From the NCBI RefSeq assembly GCF_032854445.1, contig NC_088306.1, positions 29,051,764 through 29,115,763 of the forward strand: a DNA stretch of 64,000 nt. Direction: 5' to 3'. This DNA comes from Liolophura sinensis. Taxonomy: Eukaryota; Mollusca; Polyplacophora; Chitonida; Chitonidae. Shown in pieces: positions 14,295 to 25,799 of this stretch. The notes under the pieces are model-generated. The model was not told the origin of the DNA. It ran no database searches and saw nothing but the letters and a program-made list of their open reading frames with translations. Made by a program: the position numbers and the translations under genes. Each line of letters opens with the position of its first letter. Position 1 is the first letter of the stretch.

Positions 14295-14466
14295 TTACAG
14301 ACAGAGTTCTTAACAGTAGTTTTAGATATTGACCGAATGAGAACAATTCCCTTGTGGTTTTTTTATGAATACATTCATTGTAGCGTAATTAGATCATGCG
14401 GATTGTAGTTTGTCGTACTATTTACTTTCCACATACGTTATTCGATTCTTTATCTATCGATAGCAG

Positions 14467-14662
14467 TTTATTGATTAACTGACTGATATATTGCTAAGCC
14501 CTACTCCAGGATACATCTCTCATGCAATGCACGATGGCTGTCAGTTTTGTGAGTGGAGGAATACGAAGTGCCCGGGCTAAACAAACGACATTTGGCAAGT
14601 TAATAACGAACTTTCCAATGTGTGATGTATTGACATGGGCGCCATGTTGGCTGAACACAGAT
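14467..14662 (-). mobile_element. Diverged SINE, minus strand (variant as at 7.8 kb)
   Basis: TTTATTGATTAACTGACTGA and GCTGTCAGTTTTGTGAGTGG correspond to the complement of the SINE 3' domain. GTGCCCGGGCTAAAC and TAACGAACTTTCCAATGTGT match the copy at 7801-7992. Confidence 0.6.
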
Positions 14663-14784
14663 GGCTAAACCAAAACTGTAACTCTCATAGCTTATCAAAC
14701 CATCACACCCATTCGTTCAGGAAGAACTTTCTTAATTCTAGGTTGTGAGTGAGTGGTAGAATAGATCCCTAACTGAGATTCAAC

Positions 14785-14890
14785 AGACAAGAGGCCGCAT
14801 TTCACCGGTAACGTGTGACCATCTGTCAGCTGTCACGCTAGTATCGCTACTGTCGTTCTGCTCTCTATGCCGTACGTCTTAAATTTTACG
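14785..14890 (+). repeat. Single arm of the fold-back family
   Basis: Motifs TTTCACCGGTAACGTGTGAC and CTCTCTATGCCGTACGTCTT match the right arm of the fold-back element at 24680-25085 (CTCTCTATGCTGTACGTCTT). Only one arm was seen here. Confidence 0.6.
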
Positions 14891-15079
14891 GACTGCCAAA
14901 CTTCTTACACCGATATCAAACTTCGTCTTCAAAATGGGAAAGCATACGCAAGTAATTGGCTATTCCCGGCTGAGGGATACCAATGCCTTCAAGGCCGATT
15001 TGTGCTGTGCGTCATCAAATGTTTTAAACACAGATACGTACATTAAAACTCCTATATTTTCCTATAATCCAGGAAAATA

Positions 15080-15620
15080 ACGTTGAAATACACATTCAAA
15101 GTATGTATTTAAAACTGCGTATGCCACTTGAATAGTAACGCCTGAAGTAACACGAAAAACAAGGCAGTGTTTTTATGGTTCAAACACCAGCATACCTTTC
15201 AGAGGACAAGTCCACCAGAAAGTTTCGTCTTATTCACTGTGAAAAAAAACCATAAGAATAAACACGCTATAAACCATCTGGTTTCTACGGTTTTGTTTAT
15301 ATTACCAAATATGTTGAATTCTGATATAGGAAAACATGCTATACACAGAAACTTGTTAGCTGTTAGACCGTTAAAAAAGACATGACGCCTACGTCTAGAC
15401 GTTCATCTGTTTATACGGCGAGAGATCCAATAAACGAAGATAAACAACCAGACACTTTCGCCACAATGGAATTATACAAACAAAGCCTTTGCAATCACTC
15501 ATATTTAAACTATAATTCCTGAAAACGAATTGGCATCCTCGCGTTGCAAATCATATTATTATTTCATGCTTTGCAATCTAGAAAGGTTTGAGATGTCACG
15601 TGACTTCTGGTTACGCTTAA
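15080..15620 (+). repeat. Dispersed repeat B, left part, interrupted by a MITE
   Basis: Blocks such as GTTAGACCGTTA, ACAAACAAAGCCTTTGCAATCA, GCAAATCATATTATT and GTCACGTGACTTCTGGTTA match 26105-26375 and 19945-20210 in order. An additional block at 15080-15160 (AAAGTATGTATTT, CTGAAGTAACACG) matches 25800-25880. The repeat resumes after the MITE at 16209, where GAATGCAATATTTCA matches 26410-26430. Confidence 0.75.
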
Positions 15621-16204
15621 ATATGGAGAAAACCTTAAAAATGAAATAAAGTTCAGATGAAAGAGTGCGAAAAGCTATTCCTAAATGTGGTCTTCAATAT
15701 TTTTTCCGCTTTTTCCTGGAGGAGAAAAAGACACTTAAAAATAATGTTTGTATGGTGGGTATTTGAGACCACCTTTCGGTATTTATAGTCTTTGTTTGAT
15801 AATGTCATAAATGAGAATGTAACACAGGTTTAATAAATATTTTTGCTCTAGAAATTGTTCTTTTCAGCTAACAAATGTATTAAACCTCAATTTAGATCAT
15901 ATTTGTATTTTTAATATGTTCCTAAATATTATCATAATTGAGGTTAAACGCATATGTTTCGATATAAACAACAAATTTATATTCAAATAAAGTTATCAGA
16001 CAAGCATCACATCCTTATTTAGAACATTATTACGCAACAGCGATAAATATCAAAAGTTGATTTCAAATGCCCACCATACAAACATATTTTCAAATACACC
16101 TTTCTCTTGGAAAAAATGCCAAATATTTTACAGATCATATTTGCAAATAAGTTTTGACGCTCTTTCATCTGATTTTGGCATCATTTTTTATGTTGCCTTC
16201 CCCT
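15621..16204 (+). mobile_element. Palindromic TTAA MITE, copy 2 (584 bp)
   Basis: The element is flanked by TTAA at 15617-15620 and 16205-16208. Ends are inverted (left TTCAGATGAAAGAG, right CTCTTTCATCTGA) with similar outer sequence for about 45 bp. The two halves are complementary throughout at moderate identity: TTGTATGGTGGGTATTTGAG in the left half pairs with the complement near 16070 in the right half. It sits inside dispersed repeat B; the uninterrupted copy at 26340-26430 gives the empty site. TTAA targeting fits piggyBac- or Kolobok-type mobilisation (inference). Confidence 0.88.
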
Positions 16205-16559
16205 TTAAGTTATCAGTATGAGCCAGAAGAAAATGAAGTCCGAATGCAATATTTCAAAATATTAGAAGGAGCATCAATCGATACAATTTAAGATTTAGCA
16301 ATTGTTGTGTGCCCCTCTCTAATGACATATTCCACGAAAACACGTCTTCACATAACCTTCGACACACTTACAAAGCAATGTCCCACGTTGACGGGGCCAT
16401 ATTAAACGATCTCGCAGCCATAACTAACAATATCGATCCCCTCATGTGATCAGTTATTTCCCCTTGTCTGCTGTCTATTGTTCACGTGTTTTTAAGGTGA
16501 AGATTTGGTCAACGGGACGCTCATCTAGTGAGAAATACGTTCAGCGATTTAAACAGTCA

Positions 16560-16900
16560 GCGGACTAGGCGAAACATTCGGCGAATCCCACGACCAAACA
16601 AATGGCACGTTTCCGAGAATTTCCGAGTCCACAGATTCCGAGTTTGCTCGGCAACATCACCTGCAGTCGTGATTCCGTCAATAAGAAAGCTACTGACTAT
16701 TTCTGACCCACTGAACTAATCATGTGGTCAGCTGAGCATGTCTCCTAATCTCAAAGACTAATCTCTCCAGTTTTGAAACATAAACTCTTCTTGCCGGAGC
16801 TCCAGTAGGTATAGGCCCTACACCCACAGGAAAACATCCTTCAAGCCAGCTTTGTGCTAGTGTTGGACAATTTTATCGGGAAAAATACAGGAGTCTTATG
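16560..16900 (+). repeat. Dispersed repeat A, copy 2
   Basis: GGCACGTTTCCGAGAATTTC, CAGATTCCGAGTTTGCTCGG and AAAACATCCTTCAAGCC match copy 1 in the same order. It follows directly after repeat B, so A and B may be parts of one longer element. Confidence 0.72.
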
Positions 16901-16941
16901 CCTACTTTTATTAATTATATTAATTAATTATTTATTATTAT

Positions 16942-16946
<5 letters not shown>

Positions 16947-17012
<66 letters not shown>
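16947..17012. repeat. (TA)n microsatellite, about 33 units
   Basis: Uninterrupted TA dinucleotides in a wider AT-only stretch from 16915 to 17058. The short open frame encoding alternating Tyr-Ile is a by-product. Confidence 0.98.
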
Positions 17013-17016
<4 letters not shown>

Positions 17017-17059
17017 TATATAATTATATATTATATATTATTATATTATTATAATAATG

Positions 17060-18828
17060 TTTTCACGATAAGTGTCATATGATTTTGTAGACGGATCTCT
17101 GCTGGAAATCTGCGAATCCAGCTGGATTGTTAGTGCACGCAGGGACGTCGTATATCAAGTGTTGTCGCCTCTCTTATTCAGGGCTATGTTTATATTTTTG
17201 AATAAAACATTACAAAATATAACATAACTTCTATTCCTTATCCCAGGAAGCAGTGAGTGTTTGATTCAAATGTACGACAGTTATGTGAGAAGGCCTTGCC
17301 CCAATATCTATTCCAACATCTCCATGACTTATCCAAGTATAGAAATGTATTTCAACATCTCTCGTCCAAGTGTCCATCACAAACGCGCTGTGACCTTAAA
17401 TTATAGCGAGATAGAGCATAGTATACAAAAAAAAAACACAGTTTATGGTTATTAACTGTGGACAGAGGCGTCGTCACATACGTCTTTTCACGTCACGACT
17501 GGAATCGGTGGAAGTCTTCTGTATGCGCACGTGTGAAGGGTAAAGCAGTCGTCGACTACGGTCGTCTGTCGACAGCAAGAGCTAGACACGTTGTGCTATG
17601 TATAAATACAAAGATTTCGTATACACTTTTTGGCAACGGTGCTTCAGTCGTGAAATATTCAATAACAAAGCAATCAAAGCATTTGGAAGCGTTTTGGGCC
17701 CCGGTGAAAGGGTTAATTCAATCAGCATGGAGCATGTTAGGCTACAATTGTTCTCGTATGTCGTAAAATTCCAGCAAAATTACTTAAATAGGTAATTAAG
17801 CTCTTGTACCTTAAAGGCTATTTAAAGATATCCTGTTATTGTTCGAATGTCATGTTGTTATGTAGAAAAAGTCCAACAGAGAATATTCAAGACTTTTTTT
17901 GTAAATTTCCTCATTTATTGTTGGCTGTTCCTGTTTAGAAGGAAATCTCTCATCCTTAGCCTCATCTCCCCACCACCTCACCCACCCATTCCTCTCGCTC
18001 ACAGGATCTCTAGTATGTTGGAATCCGAGAGATGGACGAAATAAAATGTTCTCGTTATTCACATACAGGGCCTTCTCCCCCATCCCGCTCTCTGTACACT
18101 CTGACTTAAAATGCAGTCCACACAGGAGTAATCTACGTAATTGGGAAGGAATCGAATAACACGTAGCTATGGATCCTGGTGTAACGAGTTCCTGAGACGG
18201 AACACTCATCCGGTGTCATGCCCATGTTTAATTTCAGTTTCTATGGTTACATTGCTACAGGACTGCGATAAATATATCAGACGGATATCGTTACTAAGCT
18301 CTCGTCTCCGATAACTCAATATCGTGGACAGATTCCTCCCATGTTTCATCTGTGATGCTACCTTCGTCAAAATATTTCTAGAGGAGGCCTGATGTCAGTG
18401 TGGATTTTGAACAATAATAAATCAAGCACAGCATTTCATTGGAAGCATTGTGTTTACAACGCATACCGTTGGAATCGTTTTCTGGGAGATTTTCTGCAAC
18501 TTTTCGAATATTTCTTAATTCAGAAAAAAAAGTTATTGTATTTAGAAATCAGAAAAGGATAAATTGTTGCACATAATTTTGCACGTAATCAGAAAGAAGA
18601 AAAGTGTTTGATTTGCGTAGGTTACAAATAGTCACTGAGCAACTGTTTTATAACTACGAACATATTAAGGGTGTGTAACAAAAATACAGAGAAAGACCAC
18701 ATATTGCATTCATTGTTTTATCACGGGCTATGAGTACGTTATCCACATTAAACCCCGTTGATATCTGTAGTCATTCCCTTCCGTAAGAAATCGTTTTTAC
18801 GCCAAACTTGTGTTCCTTAAGTGATGAT
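17060..18828. other. No gene recognised
   Basis: Contains open frames up to 119 codons (17850-18209, minus strand) without recognisable motifs. No repeats stood out. Confidence 0.35.
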
Positions 18829-19125
18829 GAGTGAGTGAGTGAGAGAGTGCTTCGGGGTTAACGTCGTACTTAAAAATTGTAAAGTCTTAGGACGAAGGAG
18901 TCCTTAGAGTGCATGCAGGTGTGTTGTTCCTCCTTGCTAGACCGCCGATTTTCACCGCACGTTTATCTAGTGCTGCTTCACATACCGAGGGATTATATTG
19001 ATACGTGTTAATCAGTTGTTGCGCTATTACCTTAATGCTGAACGCCAAGTGAGGAAGATACAACTCCCTCTTTAAGGTCTTAGGTGTGACCCGACCAAGG
19101 CTTGACCCTGGATCTTTCGCCCCCG
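18829..19125 (-). mobile_element. Second SINE-like family, near full length
   Basis: Starts with (GAGT)n, then GGGGTTAACGTCGTACTTAA, GACGAAGGAGTCCTTAGAG, TTTATCTAGTGCTGCTTCAC and GCTGAACGCCAAGTGAGGAA, ending in GTGTGACCCGACCAAGGCTTGACCC-like sequence. The right end carries the complement of tRNA-like sequence, so the transcribed strand is probably minus. Partial relatives lie at 19556-19673, 20740-20812 and 46250-46575. Confidence 0.72.
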
Positions 19126-19555
19126 ACTAAGTGATGATGATGGTCGAATTTCACATGAGTTCCTTTGAACGCTTTCCTTGTGCATCTGTTGACACACAAA
19201 ACACACAAGAGCACGTTAGTATTAGGTGAAGACAAAGAGTTTTTTTTTTGAAAAATGACTCAAACTTTAATGGCTATGTTTGGGACCTATTTCCTATTAT
19301 TCCTGTGGCTTATTTTGACACACCATCCCTACTGGGGGTCTACACATTGGGAGATTAAAGATTCGCCAGCAACGTGCCAAAGACCTTTGGTTTGTGCCAT
19401 CTTCCCCGGCTTCAACCACTCATAACACTATCTGTTATTCTACATGTATACGTGAAACAAACTTGAATGTGGCGTTCGGCGAAACAATAAATTAATAACT
19501 AATTTTACTTAAAGTGGTAGCATTTGCGTCTAAATGAATGTACATGGAGCATGAC

Positions 19556-19673
19556 TGGCATTAGTAGAATGGGTCAACAAGTCGTTGCACTATCCCCTTC
19601 ACGCTGAACGCCAAGAAAGGAAGTTACAACTTCCACTTTTAAGGTCTACCAACTGTGCTATCGGGGCCGGTTC
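19556..19673 (-). mobile_element. Second SINE-like family, tRNA-end fragment
   Basis: GTCGTTGCACTATCCCCTTC, GCTGAACGCCAAGAAAGG and the terminal TCTACCAACTGTGCTATCGG match the family; the last is the complement of a tRNA A-box region. About 30 bp before the terminal part is missing relative to 18829-19125. Confidence 0.7.
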
Positions 19674-19889
19674 GTGTTCGTGTTCCAATGTATTAATTCT
19701 CTATAATCCTGTTGTTCCAAATGCCAATGACAGTTGGAAATCCGCCCATATAGTTAGTTAGTTCCACAATACCCGAAGAAAAGCCACTCCGATGATTCAA
19801 ATAGTCACACTTCACCAAAACAGAGACGACAAAAGGGACTACAGAAATAGTAGCCTTACCAAGCAAATATCTGGTTAATATTGTTTATT

Positions 19890-20210
19890 TTCATGACTGA
19901 AATATATAATAAATTTTATAATCGGTAATTGTGTTAACAGCTGTCAGTTATGTTTTATTCCTGTAACCGTTTGGAAGGACGAAGCCTGCATTTATACGTT
20001 AAACTGCTTATGCGACAGCATATCCTCTAATTTGTATCCCGATAAACCAAGTACTTTAGCGACAGCGGAATCATACAACCAGAGTCTTTCCGATCATTCA
20101 TAGTTAAACTACCTAAGCCTGTAAAACAGTTGACGTCAGCCCGTTGCAAAATCACATTCTCTTCGGAATTTATTCCATGCCTTTCGATCTCGATATATTT
20201 TTTTGGTTTG
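19890..20210 (+). repeat. Dispersed repeat B, copy 2
   Basis: ATAAATTTTATAATCGGTAA, GGAATCATACAACCAGAGTC, TAGTTAAACTACC and TTGCAAAATCACATTCT align in order with 26040-26375 and 15350-15620. Confidence 0.7.
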
Positions 20211-20739
20211 ACGTTATACTGGATACGATAAAGGTTAATTCAGCAAGAGTCTTGAAAATTAACCAGGAATTGAAATCTGAGGGCGATATCTCAAATGATC
20301 AGCAAATCTGTCACACAAATTAAATCTGAACCAACCGGGTATTGCCTCGATTCGGATCAATAAAAAAATTCTATGTCACGTTAGTCAGACTTGACGAATG
20401 CAAAATCTGGTAGTAACTCTTATCACACTTTTCGGGTACAAACTCGAAATCTGTATATTTTTAACACGTTTTGACAATTCGATTAAGACTAGGCACTGTA
20501 AATTTTATGAGGATTAAATTTATGATAAATGGTCATCGTTTTGGACTAATAAGATGATAAACTTGATTTTCACACTCTGCTGGTAACTGAAATACAGACG
20601 GAAATTTTCTCCATCATCTATAAGATCAGTAGATGCTCATTTGTGTATACGTACCTCTGGGATCACATGGCGGTACATAGGTGCGGATAAAAGTTCGAAT
20701 TCAGCTCACTTCGGTTTTAATTCTTTTGTGTATAACAAT

Positions 20740-20812
20740 CTTTTATCTAGTGCTGCTTCACTGAGACGACTTACGGAAGGCAAGTAAGCCGCCCCACTGC
20801 AAATAGAACCAA
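20740..20812 (-). mobile_element. Second SINE-like family, central fragment
   Basis: CTTTTATCTAGTGCTGCTTC, then GAGACGACTTACGGAAGGCA and AGTAAGCCGCCCC, match the central block of the family. It abuts dispersed repeat C. Confidence 0.6.
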
Positions 20813-21130
20813 AGTGTTAGGGGCTGTCGCTCTGACCCAACTACCCTGACAGTCTGAGCCATTTCAGGTCGAGTGACCTTCAGTCTTCACGTGGCACTTT
20901 CGTGTCGCCCCGAGCAACCCTCCCTCATACCACCAATCCTTTGCAATTAAATTCTTCAAACTCCAGGTTGATGTGCCCTGAGGCAAGGCCATTCAGTACA
21001 TGAACACGCTGATTCCATCAGAGGTAAATACAGCACAACATTCTTAGCTTCCACTGGGCAATCGGCCGAGGGTCTCTAGGATCGGCTTGATTTAAGAACC
21101 CCAAACCCACGTGATTGAAACATGTCCTGT
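20813..21130 (+). repeat. Dispersed repeat C, copy 1
   Basis: GGGGCTGTCGCTCTGACCC at the left and GGCTTGATTTAAGAACCCCA, then ACGTGATTGAAACATGT, at the right match 27705-28012 with moderate divergence. No coding potential was seen. Confidence 0.6.
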
Positions 21131-21229
21131 TGGCTGAAATTGATGAAATTTTAACGTTCAACGCCACCTTGATGTATTGTCACTTTGAGTGCTCCTAGAA
21201 ATTTGACTGGCTAATAACTGGAATATAAC

Positions 21230-21500
21230 TGAAAACGTACAAGAGAGTAAAGCAAAAGGAGCTAGGACAGTGTAATAGATGACAAATTGTCACAATTTGA
21301 AATACTCCTCTTGTCAGTTTATTTCAGTCAGGGTTTTTTTGTAACTGTTCATGACAGTGCTTAAAAAGTAGTAAACTACACACTCCTGGCACCATGGCTT
21401 AGGCAGACTTTACACTGCTGTTATTAGCTATTAATTAAACGCTGTACACTGTATTGTATATAACTGCCTTTAACCAACAGACTGAGACAAAATCTGAATA
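21230..21500. repeat. Fold-back family, decayed copy
   Basis: AGTTTATTTCAGTCAGGGTT, TTGTAACTGTTCATGACAGT and GGCACCATGGCTTAGGCAGA correspond to GGTTTTATTCTAACTGTTCATG and GGCAACATGGCTTAAGCCGA in the element at 24680-25085. Confidence 0.6.
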
Positions 21501-21609
21501 CTTAAATCCAAAGAGAAATTGCTTTTACTTGGTCAGAAAATAGAATCTATCTAAAAGCTTGTCTAAGACTGCAGTGCATTTGCCATGAAACGAATCAAAA
21601 CTAACACAA

Positions 21610-21905
21610 AGCGGGCCTTGAGGATGTTTTCCTCCCAGTGCGGTAACAAAACCTAGCGTACCTTGTGCACAAAGAGTTTACCCTTTACAATTGTAGGGAT
21701 TAGTCTGTCTATTCCCAGACGAGATGGAATATCAGATATGCTTAGCACAGCCATAAATTCATCACGAGAATGCTTCAAAGGGCTAGAAAATGGTCGATAT
21801 GTTTTATATTGACTGCGTCACGATTATAAGACATGTTGCCGAGCAAATTTGGAATCTGTGGAGTCGGACACTCATGAAAACGTGTCATCTGTTTGGACGC
21901 TGGCT
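21610..21905 (-). repeat. Dispersed repeat A, copy 3 (inverted)
   Basis: Reading the minus strand gives CACGTTTTCATGAGTGTCCG, CAGATTCCAAATTTGCTCGG and, at the far end, GGAAAACATCCTCAAGG, in the order of the plus-strand copies. Confidence 0.68.
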
Positions 21906-22479
21906 AATTGGTTTGACTTTTTTGAGAAACCATTTGGCCGTTTAGGTCAAGAGTGACTATATTTAGAACATAACATCCCATGTTTACCTCTTAACCGGGG
22001 AACATCTGAACTCATATTAGGTTCAGGGCGGCTCTGAATTTTTCGGGAGTTTGCTGAAAACATATGGTCTCATTCGTGAACGGCTGGTTGTCAATCAACA
22101 GACGGTTTTCACTTCGCCATGTATCTTCTTACACACCATGTTGCAAATAGATTTTCATGATTTATAGCTAATTCTTTTCAGATGTTTCTCAATCATCTTT
22201 TCCTTATAATTGGTTTTAAACCCGAGGTGAACAGTTATTCATATTAGGATTTTAAAAAATGGTAAACTATGGATCTGATCAGCTCATTTGTTAAAAAACA
22301 TAAATGAGATAGTTAAAAGCGAGAAATTTCAGTATTCTAATTCAGTTAGTATTAGCGGTTAGTTAGACATTTACTTATACTATACGACCTGGAAAACTTT
22401 TAGGCGTAGCGCCGCGGCCAAAGCAGCAAGAGAGAAAACCTTCAAGGCTCACTTTTTTGGGTGTCCCTGCCAGTAATCA

Positions 22480-24363
22480 TGTCACCTGGTTAACACCACA
22501 TCCCCTAGATAACATTACATCACCTGGTTAACACCACATCCCCTAGATAACATTACATCACCTGGTTAACGCTACATCACCTCCATTACATCACCGAGTT
22601 AACACGACATCATTCGGTTAACACCACATCCCCTGGATAACACCACATCCCCTGGTTAACACTGGATAACCTGATTGATACCACATCATCACGTTAACAC
22701 CACATCATCTTGGTAACACCACAGCACCTGGCTCACACCACATCAACTGGTTAAGACTACATCACCGGGTGAACACCACATCACCTGGTTAACACAACCT
22801 GACTTGGTAAGCACTACTTCACCTGGTTAACACCACATTCCCTGGTTAACACCATATCACCTGATTAACACCACATCACCTGGTTCACACCACATCACCT
22901 GGTTAACACTACATCAACGGGATAACACCACACCACCTGGTTAACACTACATCAACGGGATAACACCACTCCACCTGGTTAACACTGCATCAACGGGATA
23001 ACACCACATCAACGGGATAACACCACACCACCTGGTTAACACTACATCAACGGGATAACACTACTCCACCTGGTTAACACTACATCAACGGGATAACACC
23101 ACGCCACCTGGTTAACACTACATCAACGGGATAACACCACGCCACCTTGTTAACACTACATCAACGGGTGAACACCACATCACCTGGTTAACACAACCTA
23201 ACTTGGTAAGCCCTACTTCACCTGGTTAGCACCACATCACCTGATTAACACCACATCACCTGATTAACACCAAAACACCTGGATAACACCACATTACCTC
23301 GTTAACACTACCTCACCTAGATAACACCACAAAACATGGTTAACCCTAGGTCACCTGATTAACACCACATCACATGGTTAACACCACACCACCTGGATAA
23401 CACCACATCAACTGGCTAACACTGGATAAACTGGTTAATACCACATCATCTCGTTAACACAACATCATCTTGGTAACACCACTCCACCTGGTTCACACTA
23501 CATCACCTGGTTAACACTACATCAACCGGATAACACCACACGACCTGGTTCACACTACATCACCTAGTTAACACTATATCAACCGGATAACACCACTCCA
23601 CCTGGATCATACTACATCACCTGGTTAACACTACATCAACCAAATAACACCACTCCACCTGGTTCACACTACATCACCTGGTTAACACTACATCAACCGG
23701 ATAACACCACACGACCTGGTTCACACTACATCACCTGGTTAACACTACATCAACCGGATAACACCACTCCACCTGGTTCACACTACATCACCTGGTTAAC
23801 ACTACATCAACCGGATAACACCACACCGCCTGGTTAACACTACATCAACGGGATAATACCACACCACCTGGTAAACACTACATCAACGGGATAACACCAT
23901 TCCACCTGGCTAACACTACATCAACGGGATAACACCACATCACCTGGTTAACACTACCTCACCTAGATAACACCACATGACATGGTTAACCCTACGTCAC
24001 CTGATTAACTCCACATCACATGGTTAACATTACACCACCTGGATAACACCACATCAACTGGCTAACACTGGATAACCTGGTTAATACCACATCATCTCGT
24101 TAACACAACATCATCTTGGTAACACCACTCCACCTGGTTCACACTACATCACCTGGTTAACACTACATCAACCGGATAACACCACACCACCTGGTTCACA
24201 CTACATCATCTGATTAACACTACATCACCCTGGAAAAACTACACCATCTGGTTAACACAACATAGCCTATTTAACACCACTTTCCATGGTAAGCACTGTA
24301 TCAGCTGGATAACACTACATCACCTGGTTAACACAACATCATCTGGTTAACATTACATCATCC
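22480..24363. repeat. 19-bp satellite array, about 99 copies
   Basis: Tandem CACCTGGTTAACACCACAT units with variants CAACGGGATAACACCACAC and CAACCGGATAACACCACAC. The middle is dominated by a two-unit (38-bp) alternation of GGTTAACACTACAT with GGATAACACCAC. A long-range duplication offsets distinctive variants by 646 bp (34 x 19): CCTGATTAAC at 23354 and 24000. Units keep phase through most of the array. It ends just before a C-rich stretch at 24364. Confidence 0.95.
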
Positions 24364-24679
24364 CTTGCCCCCTTAAGCAGGGGATATTCTCACCTCTTCT
24401 TCTATACAGAGAGAGCCCACATACAGTTTATCTATGCAATCGGACAGGAATCAAATTTACATGTAGTTATATATTATTGTGTAACGGGTTTGTTTTCTGA
24501 GATAGGATACCCACCCGTTGTTCTGAGGATGTTTAATTTGAGTTTCTATCTTTGTAATTAACATATTGTAAGGTTATTATCAGTATGTTTGACCGCACAT
24601 TCTGTTTAACACACATGTGGTGCGATGGAGCGGGTAAGTTGCCCCTGTGGTTGCATTCACATGAGCAGTCAGAGTAAAA

Positions 24680-25085
24680 CTCTAGCTGGGGTAAATTAAC
24701 AAGATAATTTAAACCGTGCAGCACAGTGAGTAAAACCAGAGCAGTGAGGATAGTGTAATATCTGGCAAGTGGCCACACGTAAGCGGCGAATAACGACTTG
24801 TTATCAATTTACCTCCTTCAAGGTTTTATTCTAACTGTTCATGTAAATGCATAAATAATAATTTACACGCACTCTGGCAACATGGCTTAAGCCGAATGAG
24901 GTCAAAAAAGTGCAGTGATGTTAATTGCAATTTATTAGACGTCACTGGTCTAAAATTTCTCAAAGTGGTCGTATTTCACTGGTTACATCTTACCATTTGC
25001 TATTTATTACACTATCACCGCTGCTCTGGTTTTACTCTCTATGCTGTACGTCTTTAATTATATTATAATAGCTTCATTCATGAGA
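24680..25085. mobile_element. Fold-back (palindromic) element, about 400 bp
   Basis: The left arm 24690-24790 contains GTGAGTAAAACCAGAGCAGT and GGATAGTGTAATATCTGGCA. The right arm 24945-25070 contains their complements (CTGCTCTGGTTTTACTCTCT, ATTACACTATCACC). Arms are about 110 bp around a 160-bp centre with CATGGCTTAAGCCGAATGAG. A reversed relative lies at 44985-45235 and partial relatives at 14785-14890 and 21230-21500. No open frame was seen; the class is unknown. Confidence 0.78.
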
Positions 25086-25149
25086 TAGATTACATGTAGG
25101 TAAATATGTACCCTTGTTATGTAATTTATTTATTTGCCATGTATTTAAT

Positions 25150-25440
25150 TGGATGGCCACGATGGATATATGAGCAGGGGTAATCAAAGAGCAACTTATA
25201 TGCTGGTAATCTATTTGAATGCTCATTTCGCTCATTCACATAGAAAACACCTTGTATTTTTCCACCATCATTGAAAACTTTTGACTGTTTCTCCTTGCAT
25301 TATTCTGTTCTATTTTAGTACTTCATATACTTTCTAAGTTCTTTGATACTTTGTGATAACGCCGACCTGTAACGTCTATCTTGGCTGACGACTTGTATAC
25401 GAATGTCTCATTTATCGCACATATGGATGTGTACAGCATT
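25150..25440 (+). repeat. Dispersed element E containing one decayed 71-bp satellite monomer
   Basis: GATATATGAGCAG, CAAAGAGCAACTTATATGCT, CATTGAAAACTTTTGACTGT and TACTTCATATACTTTCTAAG match 60540-60740 in order. The right end, 25371-25437, reads AACGTCTATCTTGGCTGACG, then TTGTATACGAATGTCTC and ACATATGGATG, recognisably the 71-bp satellite unit of 1-6560. Confidence 0.72.
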
Positions 25441-25799
25441 GCGTCAAGCGCAGTCTTGTTCGACGTTCCATTTTCAACGAATATAACTACCGCCAGGTAC
25501 GCGTAAGTAACATGTCTAATGATCGGACATTTTTTTCTCATCCTTTACATGTTCTGAAATTATCTATCAATATTTCTAACTAATCTGGAGGTTGTTTTTT
25601 CCAGTTCGTACCTGAGTCCTTGGCTAGGAAATTCTTGACTATACTACCTGTGCTTTAAACTAGAAACGAATGCACCTGTAACTGTTGTCCCATGTTATGG
25701 GGCTGGCAGTCTTTTCAAGGCTTACATACCCCGTGCTTGTACTTGTAGTGTCCTGAACGCGCAAATGTACATCACACCTCGCTGATTAAAAGATTAACA

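Noticed and set aside
22480-24363. CRISPR-like array
   Set aside because: Units are contiguous with no unique spacers, and the sequence is eukaryotic. It is a satellite.
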